Below, piece after piece: positions 15,506 to 22,632 of a DNA stretch of 40,173 nt (positions within the stretch are counted from its first letter, which is position 1; each line of letters opens with the position of its first letter). The notes beneath the pieces are model-generated. The model made no database searches. It saw only the letters and a list, made by a program, of their open reading frames with translations, and had not been told where the DNA came from. This stretch comes from Lachnospiraceae bacterium (GTDB lineage: Bacteria; Bacillota; Clostridia; Lachnospirales; Anaerotignaceae). A program made the translations under genes and the position numbers. The DNA is taken from the NCBI GenBank assembly GCA_015057875.1, contig SVDG01000002.1, positions 1 to 40,173 of the forward strand. Reading direction: 5' to 3'.

Positions 15506-16735
15506 TCAAACGACCTGGAAAATGTAGAATTTTAAATAGTCCGTTTCAGGAACATTCCAGAGTACAGGGTGGTCACAGCCCTGCTGGCGTGCCTCTATCT
15601 GCCTTAAACTAACACCTGCATCAGCCGCCGCAGAATCAAGCATCTGCCTGAAAAGCTCATCCTTCATAAAATGAGAACATGAGCATGTCGCAAGATAACC
15701 GCCTCTGGGAAGAAGTTTCATCGCCTTAAGGTTTATTTCCTTATATCCTCTTATGGCGTTTTTAACAGTTGCACGACTTTTTGTAAAAGCAGGAGGGTCA
15801 AGTATTATAAAATCGAAATCACTTTTTCCCTTTTCCGCCATCTCAGTAAGCATATCAAACACATTGGCACACTTATACTCAACTATGTTATCAAGCCCAT
15901 TCATAGCCGCGTTTTTTGACGCCATCTCAATGGCATCGGCAGAAATATCCACAGAGCATACATATTCTGCACCACCCATTGCCGCATTAAGTCCGAATGA
16001 ACCTGTATGGGTAAAGCAATCAAGCACTCTCTTGCCTTTTGCTATTTTGCTAACAGCCTTTCTGTTATATTTCTGATCAAGGAAAAATCCTGTTTTCTGG
16101 CCGTTCATATAATCTACGTTATATTTTATCCCATTTTCCGTTATTATAACATTTCCGTCAAGATCATCTCTTAAACCATCACCTTTAAAAAAGCCCTTGT
16201 ACTCTTCAAGTCCTTCAAGCTTGCGGATAGCAACATCATTACGTTCATAAATGGCATCTGTTTCAAAGCCCTTTTCCCTGAGGATTATAACAAGCTTACT
16301 AAAAAGCATATCCTTAATTTTATCCGTGCCTAAGCATAATGACTGTGTAACAAGTACATTTTCAAACTTATCTACCGTTATGCCCGGAAGCATATCAGCC
16401 TCGCCGAAAATAAGTCGGCAGGATGAAAAATCATCTCCCATAACCGAAAGCCTGTAATCCACGGCATAACGCAGTCTTCTTTCAAAAAAAGCATCGTCAA
16501 ATCTGTCATTGGCATTTCTTGAAATTATTCGTATCCTTATTTTTGAATTATCATTTATAAAGCCCGAACCAAGATAACGGTTCTTTGTTGAAAAAACATC
16601 AACTATATCTCCGTTTTCATAGCTGTCATCTATGCTCAATATCTCATCAAAATAAACCCATGGATGCCCGCTCCTTAAGCTTTTTTCAGCTTTTGCAGTT
16701 ATAACAGCAACAGGGTAGTTTCTCTTATGTGCCAT
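15506..16735 (-). CDS. Class I rRNA m5C methyltransferase, RlmI-like
   Basis: A 409-residue enzyme. An N-terminal PUA domain (about 8-75, with GHPWVY) is followed by a central domain and a Rossmann methyltransferase: motif I VLDCFTHTGSFG at 237-248, DPPAF at 313-317, and TCSCSHF at 350-356 providing the catalytic cysteine region. This architecture is that of RlmI, which makes 5-methylcytosine 1962 in 23S rRNA. The ATG at 16735 has GAGGT seven bases upstream and is preferred over the ATG two codons earlier. It heads a five-gene minus-strand operon. Confidence 0.88.
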   Translation of the reverse strand: MAHKRNYPVAVITAKAEKSLRSGHPWVYFDEILSIDDSYENGDIVDVFSTKNRYLGSGFINDNSKIRIRIISRNANDRFDDAFFERRLRYAVDYRLSVMGDDFSSCRLIFGEADMLPGITVDKFENVLVTQSLCLGTDKIKDMLFSKLVIILREKGFETDAIYERNDVAIRKLEGLEEYKGFFKGDGLRDDLDGNVIITENGIKYNVDYMNGQKTGFFLDQKYNRKAVSKIAKGKRVLDCFTHTGSFGLNAAMGGAEYVCSVDISADAIEMASKNAAMNGLDNIVEYKCANVFDMLTEMAEKGKSDFDFIILDPPAFTKSRATVKNAIRGYKEINLKAMKLLPRGGYLATCSCSHFMKDELFRQMLDSAAADAGVSLRQIEARQQGCDHPVLWNVPETDYLKFYIFQVV

Positions 16736-16767
16736 ATCCATTACCTCACAATAAAAAATTCACCAAA

Positions 16768-16797
16768 AGTATACCACAAAGGGTATATATACTGCAA
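16768..16797 (-). promoter_or_regulatory. Promoter of the rlmI-like/thrE/isochorismatase operon
   Basis: On the minus strand TTGCAG (16792-16797) and TATACT (16768-16773) are separated by 18 bases, with the leader running into GAGGT before the ATG. Confidence 0.6.
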
Positions 16798-16835
16798 ACA
16801 GGATATAATCCATATCAAATAAATAGAAATTATTA

Positions 16836-16864
16836 TTGCACTAATCATATCCCCGTATTATAAT
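16836..16864 (+). promoter_or_regulatory. Promoter of rrf2-tcdA
   Basis: TTGCAC (16836-16841), 17 bases, TATAAT (16859-16864), then GGAGGTG at 16877-16883. The transcript leader is very short. Rrf2 proteins usually repress their own promoters; no clear operator palindrome stands out here. Confidence 0.75.
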
Positions 16865-16888
16865 AGGATTAAGACTGGAGGTGTGTAT

Positions 16889-17308
16889 ATGAAAATATCA
16901 ACTAAAGGCCGTTACGGATTAAGGGTCATGCTTGACCTTGCTGTTTACGGAGAGGAAAAATTTGTATCACTTACTGATGTAGCACAAAGACAGGATGTAT
17001 CCCTTAAATATCTTGAAAGCATTATTTCCTCACTTAAAAGTACCGGTCTTGTACAAAGTACACGAGGAAAAAGCGGAGGATACAAACTTACAAAATCTCC
17101 CGCTGAATATACTGTAGGTGAAATACTCAAATCCGCAGAAGGTGATCTTGCACCCGTAAGCTGCCTTACAAGCGGAGAACCCTGCCCTCATGCAGATGAG
17201 TGTCTTTCTCTGCCTATATGGGAAGGACTTGACAAAGTAATAGATAATTATCTGGAAAATATAACTCTTGAACAGGTGATAAATAAGAAGGTTGCTGTAA
17301 ATGGATGA
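16889..17308 (+). CDS. Rrf2-family regulator with three conserved cysteines (IscR-like)
   Basis: A 139-residue winged-helix regulator starting MKISTKGRYGLRVMLDLA, the hallmark of Rrf2/IscR/CymR. The recognition helix region is SLKYLESIISSLKSTGLVQSTRGKSGGY. Cysteines at 92, 99 and 105 (CX6CX5C) correspond closely to the cluster ligands of IscR (92, 98, 104), suggesting a [2Fe-2S] cluster rather than the cluster-free CymR type. The ATG at 16889 lies five bases after GGAGGTG; a GTG two codons earlier is unlikely. It overlaps tcdA by 8 bases, so both are co-translated. No nifS/iscU genes follow, unlike most iscR operons. Confidence 0.9.
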   Translation: MKISTKGRYGLRVMLDLAVYGEEKFVSLTDVAQRQDVSLKYLESIISSLKSTGLVQSTRGKSGGYKLTKSPAEYTVGEILKSAEGDLAPVSCLTSGEPCPHADECLSLPIWEGLDKVIDNYLENITLEQVINKKVAVNG

Positions 17309-18017
17309 AAAATTTAAAAGGACAGAACTGCTTTTAGGATGCGACTCCATGGAAAAGCTTAAAAACTCCCGTGTGGCAGTTTTTGGTTTAGGCGGTGTTG
17401 GCGGCAATGCGGCAGAGGCACTTGTGCGTGCAGGTATAGGCTCTCTTGATATAATAGACTGTGATACCGTAAGCGTATCAAATCTCAACAGGCAGGTGTT
17501 TGCAACAGTGTCATCTGTTGGTATGCCCAAAACAGAGGCCGCAAAGCACAGGCTCATGGATATAAACCCCGATCTTTCGCTTACTGTACATGATATGTTT
17601 TTTCTGCCGGAAAATGCAGGTGAAATAGATTTTTCGCTTTTCGACTATGTTGTAGATGCAATCGATACCGTTACAGGAAAGCTTGAAATAATAAAACGCT
17701 GTCAGAATGCAGGTGTGCCCGTTATAAGCAGTATGGGCACAGGCAACAAGCTTGATCCTACGCTTTTTGAGGTTACAGATATATATAAAACCAGCGTATG
17801 CCCTCTTGCAAAGGTCATGCGTAAACTTTGCAAAGAAAACTGTATAAAGAAGCTTAAGGTTGTCTATTCAAAAGAGCTTCCCATCAAAATCGAAGAAAAC
17901 GGAACAGACGAAAACCCCATACTCAAAAAAAGGCAGACTCCCGGCAGTATCTCTTTTGTTCCTCCCGTTGCCGGTCTTATCATTGCAGGCGAAGTTATAA
18001 AAGATATTATTAAATAA
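17301..18017 (+). CDS. tcdA: tRNA threonylcarbamoyladenosine dehydratase TcdA (CsdL)
   Basis: A 238-residue E1-like enzyme. It has the nucleotide loop GLGGVGG (29-35), acidic strand end IIDCD (51-55), the NLNRQ motif (61-65), VVDAIDTVTGK, and the C-terminal TPGSISFVPPVAGLIIAGEVI helix. TcdA uses ATP to cyclise the t6A37 side chain of tRNAs to ct6A, aiding decoding of ANN codons. It usually gets help from a cysteine-desulfurase system (CsdA/CsdE), which would fit the adjacent Rrf2 Fe-S sensor; this link is inference. The gene ends at a strong terminator. Confidence 0.92.
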   Translation: MDEKFKRTELLLGCDSMEKLKNSRVAVFGLGGVGGNAAEALVRAGIGSLDIIDCDTVSVSNLNRQVFATVSSVGMPKTEAAKHRLMDINPDLSLTVHDMFFLPENAGEIDFSLFDYVVDAIDTVTGKLEIIKRCQNAGVPVISSMGTGNKLDPTLFEVTDIYKTSVCPLAKVMRKLCKENCIKKLKVVYSKELPIKIEENGTDENPILKKRQTPGSISFVPPVAGLIIAGEVIKDIIK

Positions 18018-18020
18018 AAC

Positions 18021-18057
18021 AGACCCCGGATCAGAAAAACTGATCAAGGGTCTTTTT
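18021..18057. terminator. tcdA: Intrinsic terminator between convergent genes
   Basis: AGACCC (18021) pairs with GGGTCT (18048-18053), and inside it GATCAG pairs with CTGATC around AAAA. A TTTTT run follows on the plus strand. It also lies directly after the minus-strand EamA gene. Confidence 0.88.
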
Positions 18058-18058
18058 A

Positions 18059-18484
18059 TTATCCGTTTATGAGAAATAAGCCTGCTATACACACAAGCAT
18101 ACCTACAATCTGTTTAAGAGTTATGGTCTCCTTATATAATAATGCCCCTATAAACACAAGAGCACAGGCAAGGCATATATTGCCCGTCATAGATGCGGCA
18201 CTTACCTTCCAGCCCGCACGGTATATACATATATAACCGAACTCAAGGCCTACACACACTATACCAAGCACTATTGCCGTCCAGTTTATATTTTTTATCT
18301 CTGCTCCAAATCCGCCTCCCCTGTCATAGAGGATAAAGGCACCTATGCTAAATGCCGCCGCTACAAGATAAGTTACAGCAAGGGACAAAAATGCATTTGC
18401 CTGTTCCGGTGTAGACTTTGTGCATATATTATACATACTGTTACATACAACGACCAGCCCTAAAGGCCATATCATATTCCACAT
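18059..18484 (-). CDS. Small EamA/DMT-superfamily transporter
   Basis: The 141-residue product has four to five transmembrane helices, i.e. one EamA repeat unit rather than the usual two, so it should act as a dimer like small multidrug resistance proteins. Visible are the N-terminal PLGLVVVCNSMYNICTKSTP segment and the C-terminal GALLYKETITLKQIVGMLVCIAGLFLI segment typical of EamA. The ATG at 18484 lies eight bases after AAGGAG; the GTG three codons earlier lies within the ribosome site. Substrate unknown. Confidence 0.82.
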   Translation of the reverse strand: MWNMIWPLGLVVVCNSMYNICTKSTPEQANAFLSLAVTYLVAAAFSIGAFILYDRGGGFGAEIKNINWTAIVLGIVCVGLEFGYICIYRAGWKVSAASMTGNICLACALVFIGALLYKETITLKQIVGMLVCIAGLFLING

Positions 18485-18501
18485 AAAAACCACTCCTTAA
18501 A

Positions 18502-18539
18502 ACAAAAAAGCGGCAGTAAGTTTATTAGCCTTACTGCCG
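18502..18539 (-). terminator. Terminator of the amino-acid ABC transporter operon
   Basis: CGGCAGTAAG (18511-18520) pairs perfectly with 18530-18539. On the minus strand the stem is followed by TTTTTTG, just after the ATPase gene. Confidence 0.9.
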
Positions 18540-18559
18540 GTAGGTGCTCACCCGTTTTA

Positions 18560-19291
18560 TTATAATACACAATTAAGGAACTCTTTTGTACGCTCCTCTT
18601 TAGGGTTTGTAAATATCTCGCTTGGAGGACCCTGTTCAACGATCTGTCCGTCAGCCATAAATACTACCCTGTCTGCAATATCTCTCGCAAAGCCCATCTC
18701 ATGGGTAACAACAACCATAGTCATACCACCCTCTGCAAGCTCCCTCATAACCTGAAGTACCTCTCCAACCATTTCGGGGTCAAGAGCAGATGTGGGCTCA
18801 TCAAACATCATAATATCGGGCTGCATAGCAAGTGCTCTTGCAATAGCCACCCTTTGCTTCTGTCCACCGCTAAGCTGCGCAGGGTAATTATCAGCCTTAT
18901 CCTCAAGGCCGACCCTTTTAAGAAGCTCTATAGCCTTAGCTTCAGCTTCGGGCTTGTTCATCTTTTTACGGTCAACAGGCGCAAGCATGATGTTCTGCTT
19001 TACTGTAAGGTGAGGGAAAAGATTAAAGTGCTGGAAAACCATACCAATGTTTTCTCTTACCTTGTTGATATTTATTTTTTTATCGGAAATACAATATCCG
19101 TCAACCTCGATATCACCGCTTGTTGCTTCTTCAAGCCTGTTAAGGCAACGTAAAAATGTTGATTTACCTGAACCTGAAGGACCGATAAGACAAACTACCT
19201 CGCCCTCTTCAACCTCAAGGTCTATACCGCATAATACATCAAGCTTACCGAAGGATTTATATAAATTTTTAACTTTAACTTTTTTGTCCAT
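18560..19291 (-). CDS. Polar amino-acid ABC transporter ATP-binding protein
   Basis: A 243-residue ATPase of the GlnQ/HisP/ArtP family. Walker A GPSGSGKS is at 37-44, the Q-loop at [12 protein letters not shown], the signature LSGGQ at 140-144, Walker B with [11 protein letters not shown] ending at 171, and H-loop VVTHEMGFA. It powers uptake together with the permease and lipoprotein encoded upstream. Its start overlaps the permease gene by 17 bases, so the two are translationally coupled. Confidence 0.95.
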   Translation of the reverse strand: MDKKVKVKNLYKSFGKLDVLCGIDLEVEEGEVVCLIGPSGSGKSTFLRCLNRLEEATSGDIEVDGYCISDKKININKVRENIGMVFQHFNLFPHLTVKQNIMLAPVDRKKMNKPEAEAKAIELLKRVGLEDKADNYPAQLSGGQKQRVAIARALAMQPDIMMFDEPTSALDPEMVGEVLQVMRELAEGGMTMVVVTHEMGFARDIADRVVFMADGQIVEQGPPSEIFTNPKEERTKEFLNCVL

Positions 19292-19952
19292 ACTTCGTTT
19301 TCCTCTCTATATGCTTGATAACAAACGAAAGCACAGTAATTATTACAAGATATACACAACCTACTATGATGTAAGTTTCAAAGCTCTTGAAAGTTCTTCC
19401 TACGTAGATCTTGCCCTGATAAAACAGCTCCTGAAGGCCGATAACCTGTGCAAGGGATGAATCTTTAAGTGTGATAATAAACTGGTTACAGAGTGAAGGT
19501 ATGCTGATACGCAATGCCTGGGGAAGGATTACTTTTATCATAGCCCTGCTTCTGGGAAGACCAAGAGAAGATGCAGCCTCCATCTGGCCGGGGTCAACAG
19601 CTTCAATACCGCCTCTGAATATCTCAGACATATAAGCTCCTGCGTTAAGTGAAAGTGTACCTACAGCAGCCTGGAAAATAGAAATATTGAAACCGTCAAC
19701 AAACATGCTGACAACCTGAGGCACACCATATTTAACGATGAAAAGCTGAACGATGAAAGGCGTTCCTCTTATTATCCATATATAAAGTTTTGATATCCAA
19801 GCCAGTGGTTTTATTTTACTCATTCCGAGTATGCAAGATCCCAAACCTAAAAAGAATGCTATAAAAATAGCAAGCAATGAAGCCTTGAGAGTCATCTGCA
19901 AACCGCTGAACAAAGAAGGATATACCTCCATAAATACTGTTGCGAAATCCAT
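19275..19952 (-). CDS. Polar amino-acid ABC transporter permease
   Basis: A 225-residue HisM/GlnP-type membrane permease with about five transmembrane helices. The ATPase-contact EAA loop is visible as [26 protein letters not shown]-type sequence, preceded by [24 protein letters not shown]. It would form a homodimeric channel with the ATPase. GGAG lies eight bases before the ATG. It is separated from the binding-protein gene by 127 bases containing a strong hairpin. Confidence 0.94.
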   Translation of the reverse strand: MDFATVFMEVYPSLFSGLQMTLKASLLAIFIAFFLGLGSCILGMSKIKPLAWISKLYIWIIRGTPFIVQLFIVKYGVPQVVSMFVDGFNISIFQAAVGTLSLNAGAYMSEIFRGGIEAVDPGQMEAASSLGLPRSRAMIKVILPQALRISIPSLCNQFIITLKDSSLAQVIGLQELFYQGKIYVGRTFKSFETYIIVGCVYLVIITVLSFVIKHIERKTKYGQKS

Positions 19953-20035
19953 ACAAACGTCTCCATCCTATAAAAAATAAAAAACACTCACCATAGCACG
20001 CACATCCAAACAAGCTGAATATGTATGCTATAGGA

Positions 20036-20066
20036 GTGTAATGCAGGGATAGACCCTGCATTACAC
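20036..20066 (-). other. Intercistronic hairpin between binding protein and permease
   Basis: A perfect 13-bp stem (GTGTAATGCAGGG, 20036-20048, with 20054-20066) and 5-base loop lies between the two genes. No T-tract follows, so it more likely protects or processes the upstream mRNA. This would give more binding protein than permease, as known for bacterial ABC operons; the effect here is inference. Confidence 0.75.
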
Positions 20067-20079
20067 CAACATTTAAATT

Positions 20080-20850
20080 TTAGCCTCTTGAAATATATGT
20101 GTCAAGGATTTCCTGATATTTGCCGTTAGCAATGATATTTTCAAGACCTGCGTTGAACATAGAAAGGAGTTCAGCGTTGTTTCCTTTAAGAACTGCGAAG
20201 CCGTAAGATGAACCCTGAACCATGTCGCCTACCATTTTAAGACCGTTGCCCTGGCTGATACCATAGCCCATAACGGGGTAGTCTTCTACACAAGCAGCAG
20301 CGTCACCTGTTTTAACCGCCTCATACATAAAAGCTGAATCATCATAGTAGTTAAGTGTAAGCTCGTAAGCATCTTTGATGCTTTCTGCATATGTAGCGCC
20401 CTCTGTACCTGTTTTAACAGCTACTGTAGCGCCCTTAAGGCCTTCTAAATCAGCAATAGCGCTGTCGCCTTTAACTGCAACTACAACACCACTGTCGTAA
20501 TAAGGTGTTGAGAAGTCGTATGTTTCTTTTCTTGCTTCTGTGATGCTCATGCCGGCGATCATACCATCAACCTCGCCTGACTGTGTAGCTGTAAGAGATG
20601 CATCAAAGCCTAAAGGCTGAAGGTCATATTTGAAGCCCTGATCCTCTGCAACTGCTGCAAGTATATCTACGTCGATACCTACGAAGTTGCCGCTTGCATC
20701 TGTAAACTCAAAAGGTGCAAAAGTTGTATCTGTTGCGATCTTATAAGTTTTTTCCTCTGTTGTTGTAGTTTCTGTTGTTTCGCTGCTTGAGCAAGCTGCC
20801 ATTGAGAATGCCATTGCTAAAGCAAGTGCTGCACAAATAAATTTTTTCAT
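20080..20850 (-). CDS. Amino-acid ABC transporter substrate-binding lipoprotein
   Basis: The 256-residue protein has a lipoprotein signal (MKKFICAALALAMAFSMAAC, lipidated C20) and a Ser/Thr/Glu linker. A family 3 periplasmic-binding-protein fold follows: YKIATDTTFAPFEFTDASG start, FVGIDVDILAAVAE, the SITEARKETYDFSTPYY motif and FAVLKGN near the end. The STP-rich pocket and R residue of EARK fit polar amino-acid binding (glutamine, cystine or arginine types); which one is unclear. GGAGGG lies 8 bases before the ATG. It heads the operon, after an attenuator-like leader. Confidence 0.94.
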   Translation of the reverse strand: MKKFICAALALAMAFSMAACSSSETTETTTTEEKTYKIATDTTFAPFEFTDASGNFVGIDVDILAAVAEDQGFKYDLQPLGFDASLTATQSGEVDGMIAGMSITEARKETYDFSTPYYDSGVVVAVKGDSAIADLEGLKGATVAVKTGTEGATYAESIKDAYELTLNYYDDSAFMYEAVKTGDAAACVEDYPVMGYGISQGNGLKMVGDMVQGSSYGFAVLKGNNAELLSMFNAGLENIIANGKYQEILDTYISRG

Positions 20851-20945
20851 TTTTAATACCCTCCTTATAATAGTTACCTGATAATATCAGGACCTTCAGT
20901 CCTGACAAAAAATGCAAGCCGATTAACCGGCTTGATTCTGCTTCA
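20851..20945 (-). promoter_or_regulatory. Leader with intrinsic terminator and alternative hairpins
   Basis: The leader of about 95 bases contains a terminator-like hairpin (CAAGCCG 20915-20921 with 20928-20934, then a six-U run at 20907-20912). A second stem (887-893 with 899-905) and a third (877-882 with 886-891) share bases 20887-20891 and so exclude each other. The third leaves the GGAGGG ribosome site free. Placed between a good promoter and the gene, this is attenuator-like. I recognise no known riboswitch class. Confidence 0.5.
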
Positions 20946-20951
20946 CCAAAT

Positions 20952-20980
20952 ATTATAATAAACTGTGGTGGAAAAATCAA
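20952..20980 (-). promoter_or_regulatory. Promoter of the amino-acid ABC transporter operon
   Basis: On the minus strand TTGATT (20975-20980), 17 bases, consensus TATAAT (20952-20957). Confidence 0.72.
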
Positions 20981-21123
20981 GTCGTTGTAACGTATTAAAG
21001 CGGCCTTGTTCTCATAATTATGCAAATTATATTAAAATTTACACACCTTTTTGAGAGATTTCTTATTATTATCGCACATTTGCTATGCCTATTGCAAGTA
21101 TATTTATGTAAAACAACAAAATT

Positions 21124-21630
21124 TTAACGAATTTCATTGCCGTCTTTATCTAAAAAAATATATTCTCCCTCAAACTCCTTGTATTTATATACAAACGGAT
21201 GACTTTCTATATTTATTTCTTCACCGTTAAGGACCATTTTTACACAATCCTCATTATTAACCATAAAAAGATAATATGTATCAAGAACATTGTCACCCAT
21301 ACAGGTATAATAAAGTGCCCTTATATCCATACCTCTGTCCATAGGCTCATAAAGCTTAACAAATTCATACTCGTCTTCATCTTTAATATCTGTTTCCATT
21401 ACAAAATAACGGTTATGTTGATATTCGTTTCCCGTCATAAGCCAGAAAAGGTACTTATCGCCTAAATAGTGACTTCCTATAATTTTTATTTCCATATCTT
21501 CAGCGTCTGCAAGCGGAACTTCTTTTCTCGCCTTTTCTATAATACCCTCTTCTCCCTTCATAGTGTTTCCGCAGGCAGAAAATGAAAGCATCATAATCAC
21601 ACTTAAAACAAAAATTATAGTTTTTTTCAT
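21124..21630 (-). CDS. Predicted lipoprotein of unknown function
   Basis: A 168-residue protein with a lipoprotein signal (MKKTIIFVLS, then lipobox FSAC with C20). The mature part is acidic and rich in aromatic residues and mixed alpha/beta, with repeated short strands such as DKYLFWLMTGNEY and DNVLDTYYLFMVNNED. No known domain is recognised. The ATG at 21630 is chosen because AGAGG lies 9 bases upstream; two earlier ATGs abut that site. It follows xdhC by 5 bases, so the two are probably co-transcribed, but no functional link to molybdoenzymes is visible. Confidence 0.75.
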   Translation of the reverse strand: MKKTIIFVLSVIMMLSFSACGNTMKGEEGIIEKARKEVPLADAEDMEIKIIGSHYLGDKYLFWLMTGNEYQHNRYFVMETDIKDEDEYEFVKLYEPMDRGMDIRALYYTCMGDNVLDTYYLFMVNNEDCVKMVLNGEEINIESHPFVYKYKEFEGEYIFLDKDGNEIR

Positions 21631-21635
21631 AAGCA

Positions 21636-22562
21636 TCATCCTCTTTTGTCACTTCTTATCTTAATAAGCTGGGCCGCAATGCTCACCGCAACCTCCATAG
21701 GCGTTTCCGAACCTATCTCTATTCCAATAGGTGAATAAATACGACCAAACTCTCTTTCATCAAAACCATCCTCTTTAAGCTTTGTGTATGCTGTCCTTAG
21801 CTTATCCTTGCTTCCCATTATGCCAACATAGCAAGCCTCGCTTTCAAGGGAGATTTTAAGGCATTCGTAGTCATAAAGGTGTCCCCTAGTTACTATAACG
21901 GTATAGTCTTTTTCAGTAATGTCTATCCTTTCAGTTATCTCCTCATAAGGAGCAAATATTATCTCGTCAACGTCCGGGAAGAATTTTCTGTCTGCAAACA
22001 TCTGCCTGTCCTCGTAAAGAACCGTTCTGAAATTAAGGGAAGGAAGAAGCTTTGCAAGCTTCTGTGCAACGTGACCTCCGCCGAATATATATACCGTTCC
22101 GCTTTTTGATATTGGCTCGGTGTAAAGGTTTCTGTCCGTATCAAAATCTGCACCGCCACCAAAACGCTTTGTGCTTATCCTTATATTATTATCAAGGTCT
22201 ATCTGTACCCATTTTTCATCATTCTCATCAAGGGAATTTACTATATCCATAAATGTTTTACAGTTTTCATCGTTTGCCTCAATATATTTAAAAAGCACTT
22301 TAACGCTTCCGTTTCCGCTTTCGATTATATCTATATCCTCAAGGCAGGAACTTTTTGTTCCGAACATATCGTTTGCAATATTTATGGATACAAACTCCGT
22401 ATTTCCTCCGCCCACAGTACCTGTTATTGTCCCGTCAGCAAAAACCGCCATCTTTGTACCCGCTTTTCTCGGTGTTGTGCCAAAGCATTTAGCCAGTATA
22501 ACAAGCACGGTATCCTGTCCACTATTAAGCTTATCATATATTTGCTCATAAAATTTTTTCAT
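21636..22562 (-). CDS. XdhC/CoxI-family molybdoenzyme maturation protein
   Basis: A 308-residue protein. The N-terminal XdhC_CoxI domain has VLVILAKCFGTTPRKAGTKM and the TGTVGGGNTE motif. The C-terminal Rossmann domain (about 165-300) has YIFGGGHVAQKLAKL, the VTRGHLYDYECL motif and YVGIMGSKDK. XdhC proteins bind and sulfurate molybdenum cofactor before insertion into xanthine dehydrogenase-type enzymes. No xdh/cox structural gene is in the window, so it is an orphan here. The start at 22562 has GGAG seven bases upstream; a TTG/ATG six codons earlier lacks one. Confidence 0.9.
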   Translation of the reverse strand: MKKFYEQIYDKLNSGQDTVLVILAKCFGTTPRKAGTKMAVFADGTITGTVGGGNTEFVSINIANDMFGTKSSCLEDIDIIESGNGSVKVLFKYIEANDENCKTFMDIVNSLDENDEKWVQIDLDNNIRISTKRFGGGADFDTDRNLYTEPISKSGTVYIFGGGHVAQKLAKLLPSLNFRTVLYEDRQMFADRKFFPDVDEIIFAPYEEITERIDITEKDYTVIVTRGHLYDYECLKISLESEACYVGIMGSKDKLRTAYTKLKEDGFDEREFGRIYSPIGIEIGSETPMEVAVSIAAQLIKIRSDKRG

Positions 22563-22594
22563 ATCTTTTCTCCATATCACAAAGGGCAGTAAGC

Positions 22595-22612
22595 GGCTCT
22601 TTTAAAAGAGCC
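22595..22612 (-). other. 18-bp perfect palindrome between phosphomutase and xdhC
   Basis: GGCTCTTTTAAAAGAGCC reads identically on both strands. Outer bases GGGCA/TGCCC extend a bulged stem. It follows the phosphomutase gene and precedes xdhC, but no U-tract follows the stem, so it is either a weak terminator or a protein or RNA structural site. Confidence 0.55.
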
Positions 22613-22632
22613 TTCCTTCCTGCCCCATCAGT

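Noticed and set aside
18059-18484. EamA gene as a truncated pseudogene of a 10-helix transporter
   Set aside because: It has a proper ribosome site, complete single-repeat architecture and a clean stop; small one-repeat EamA proteins are known.
20907-20934. Hairpin as a plain terminator for the upstream lipoprotein gene
   Set aside because: It lies downstream of a good promoter for the next operon and about 190 bases from the lipoprotein stop, so attenuation is the better reading, though termination of both is possible.
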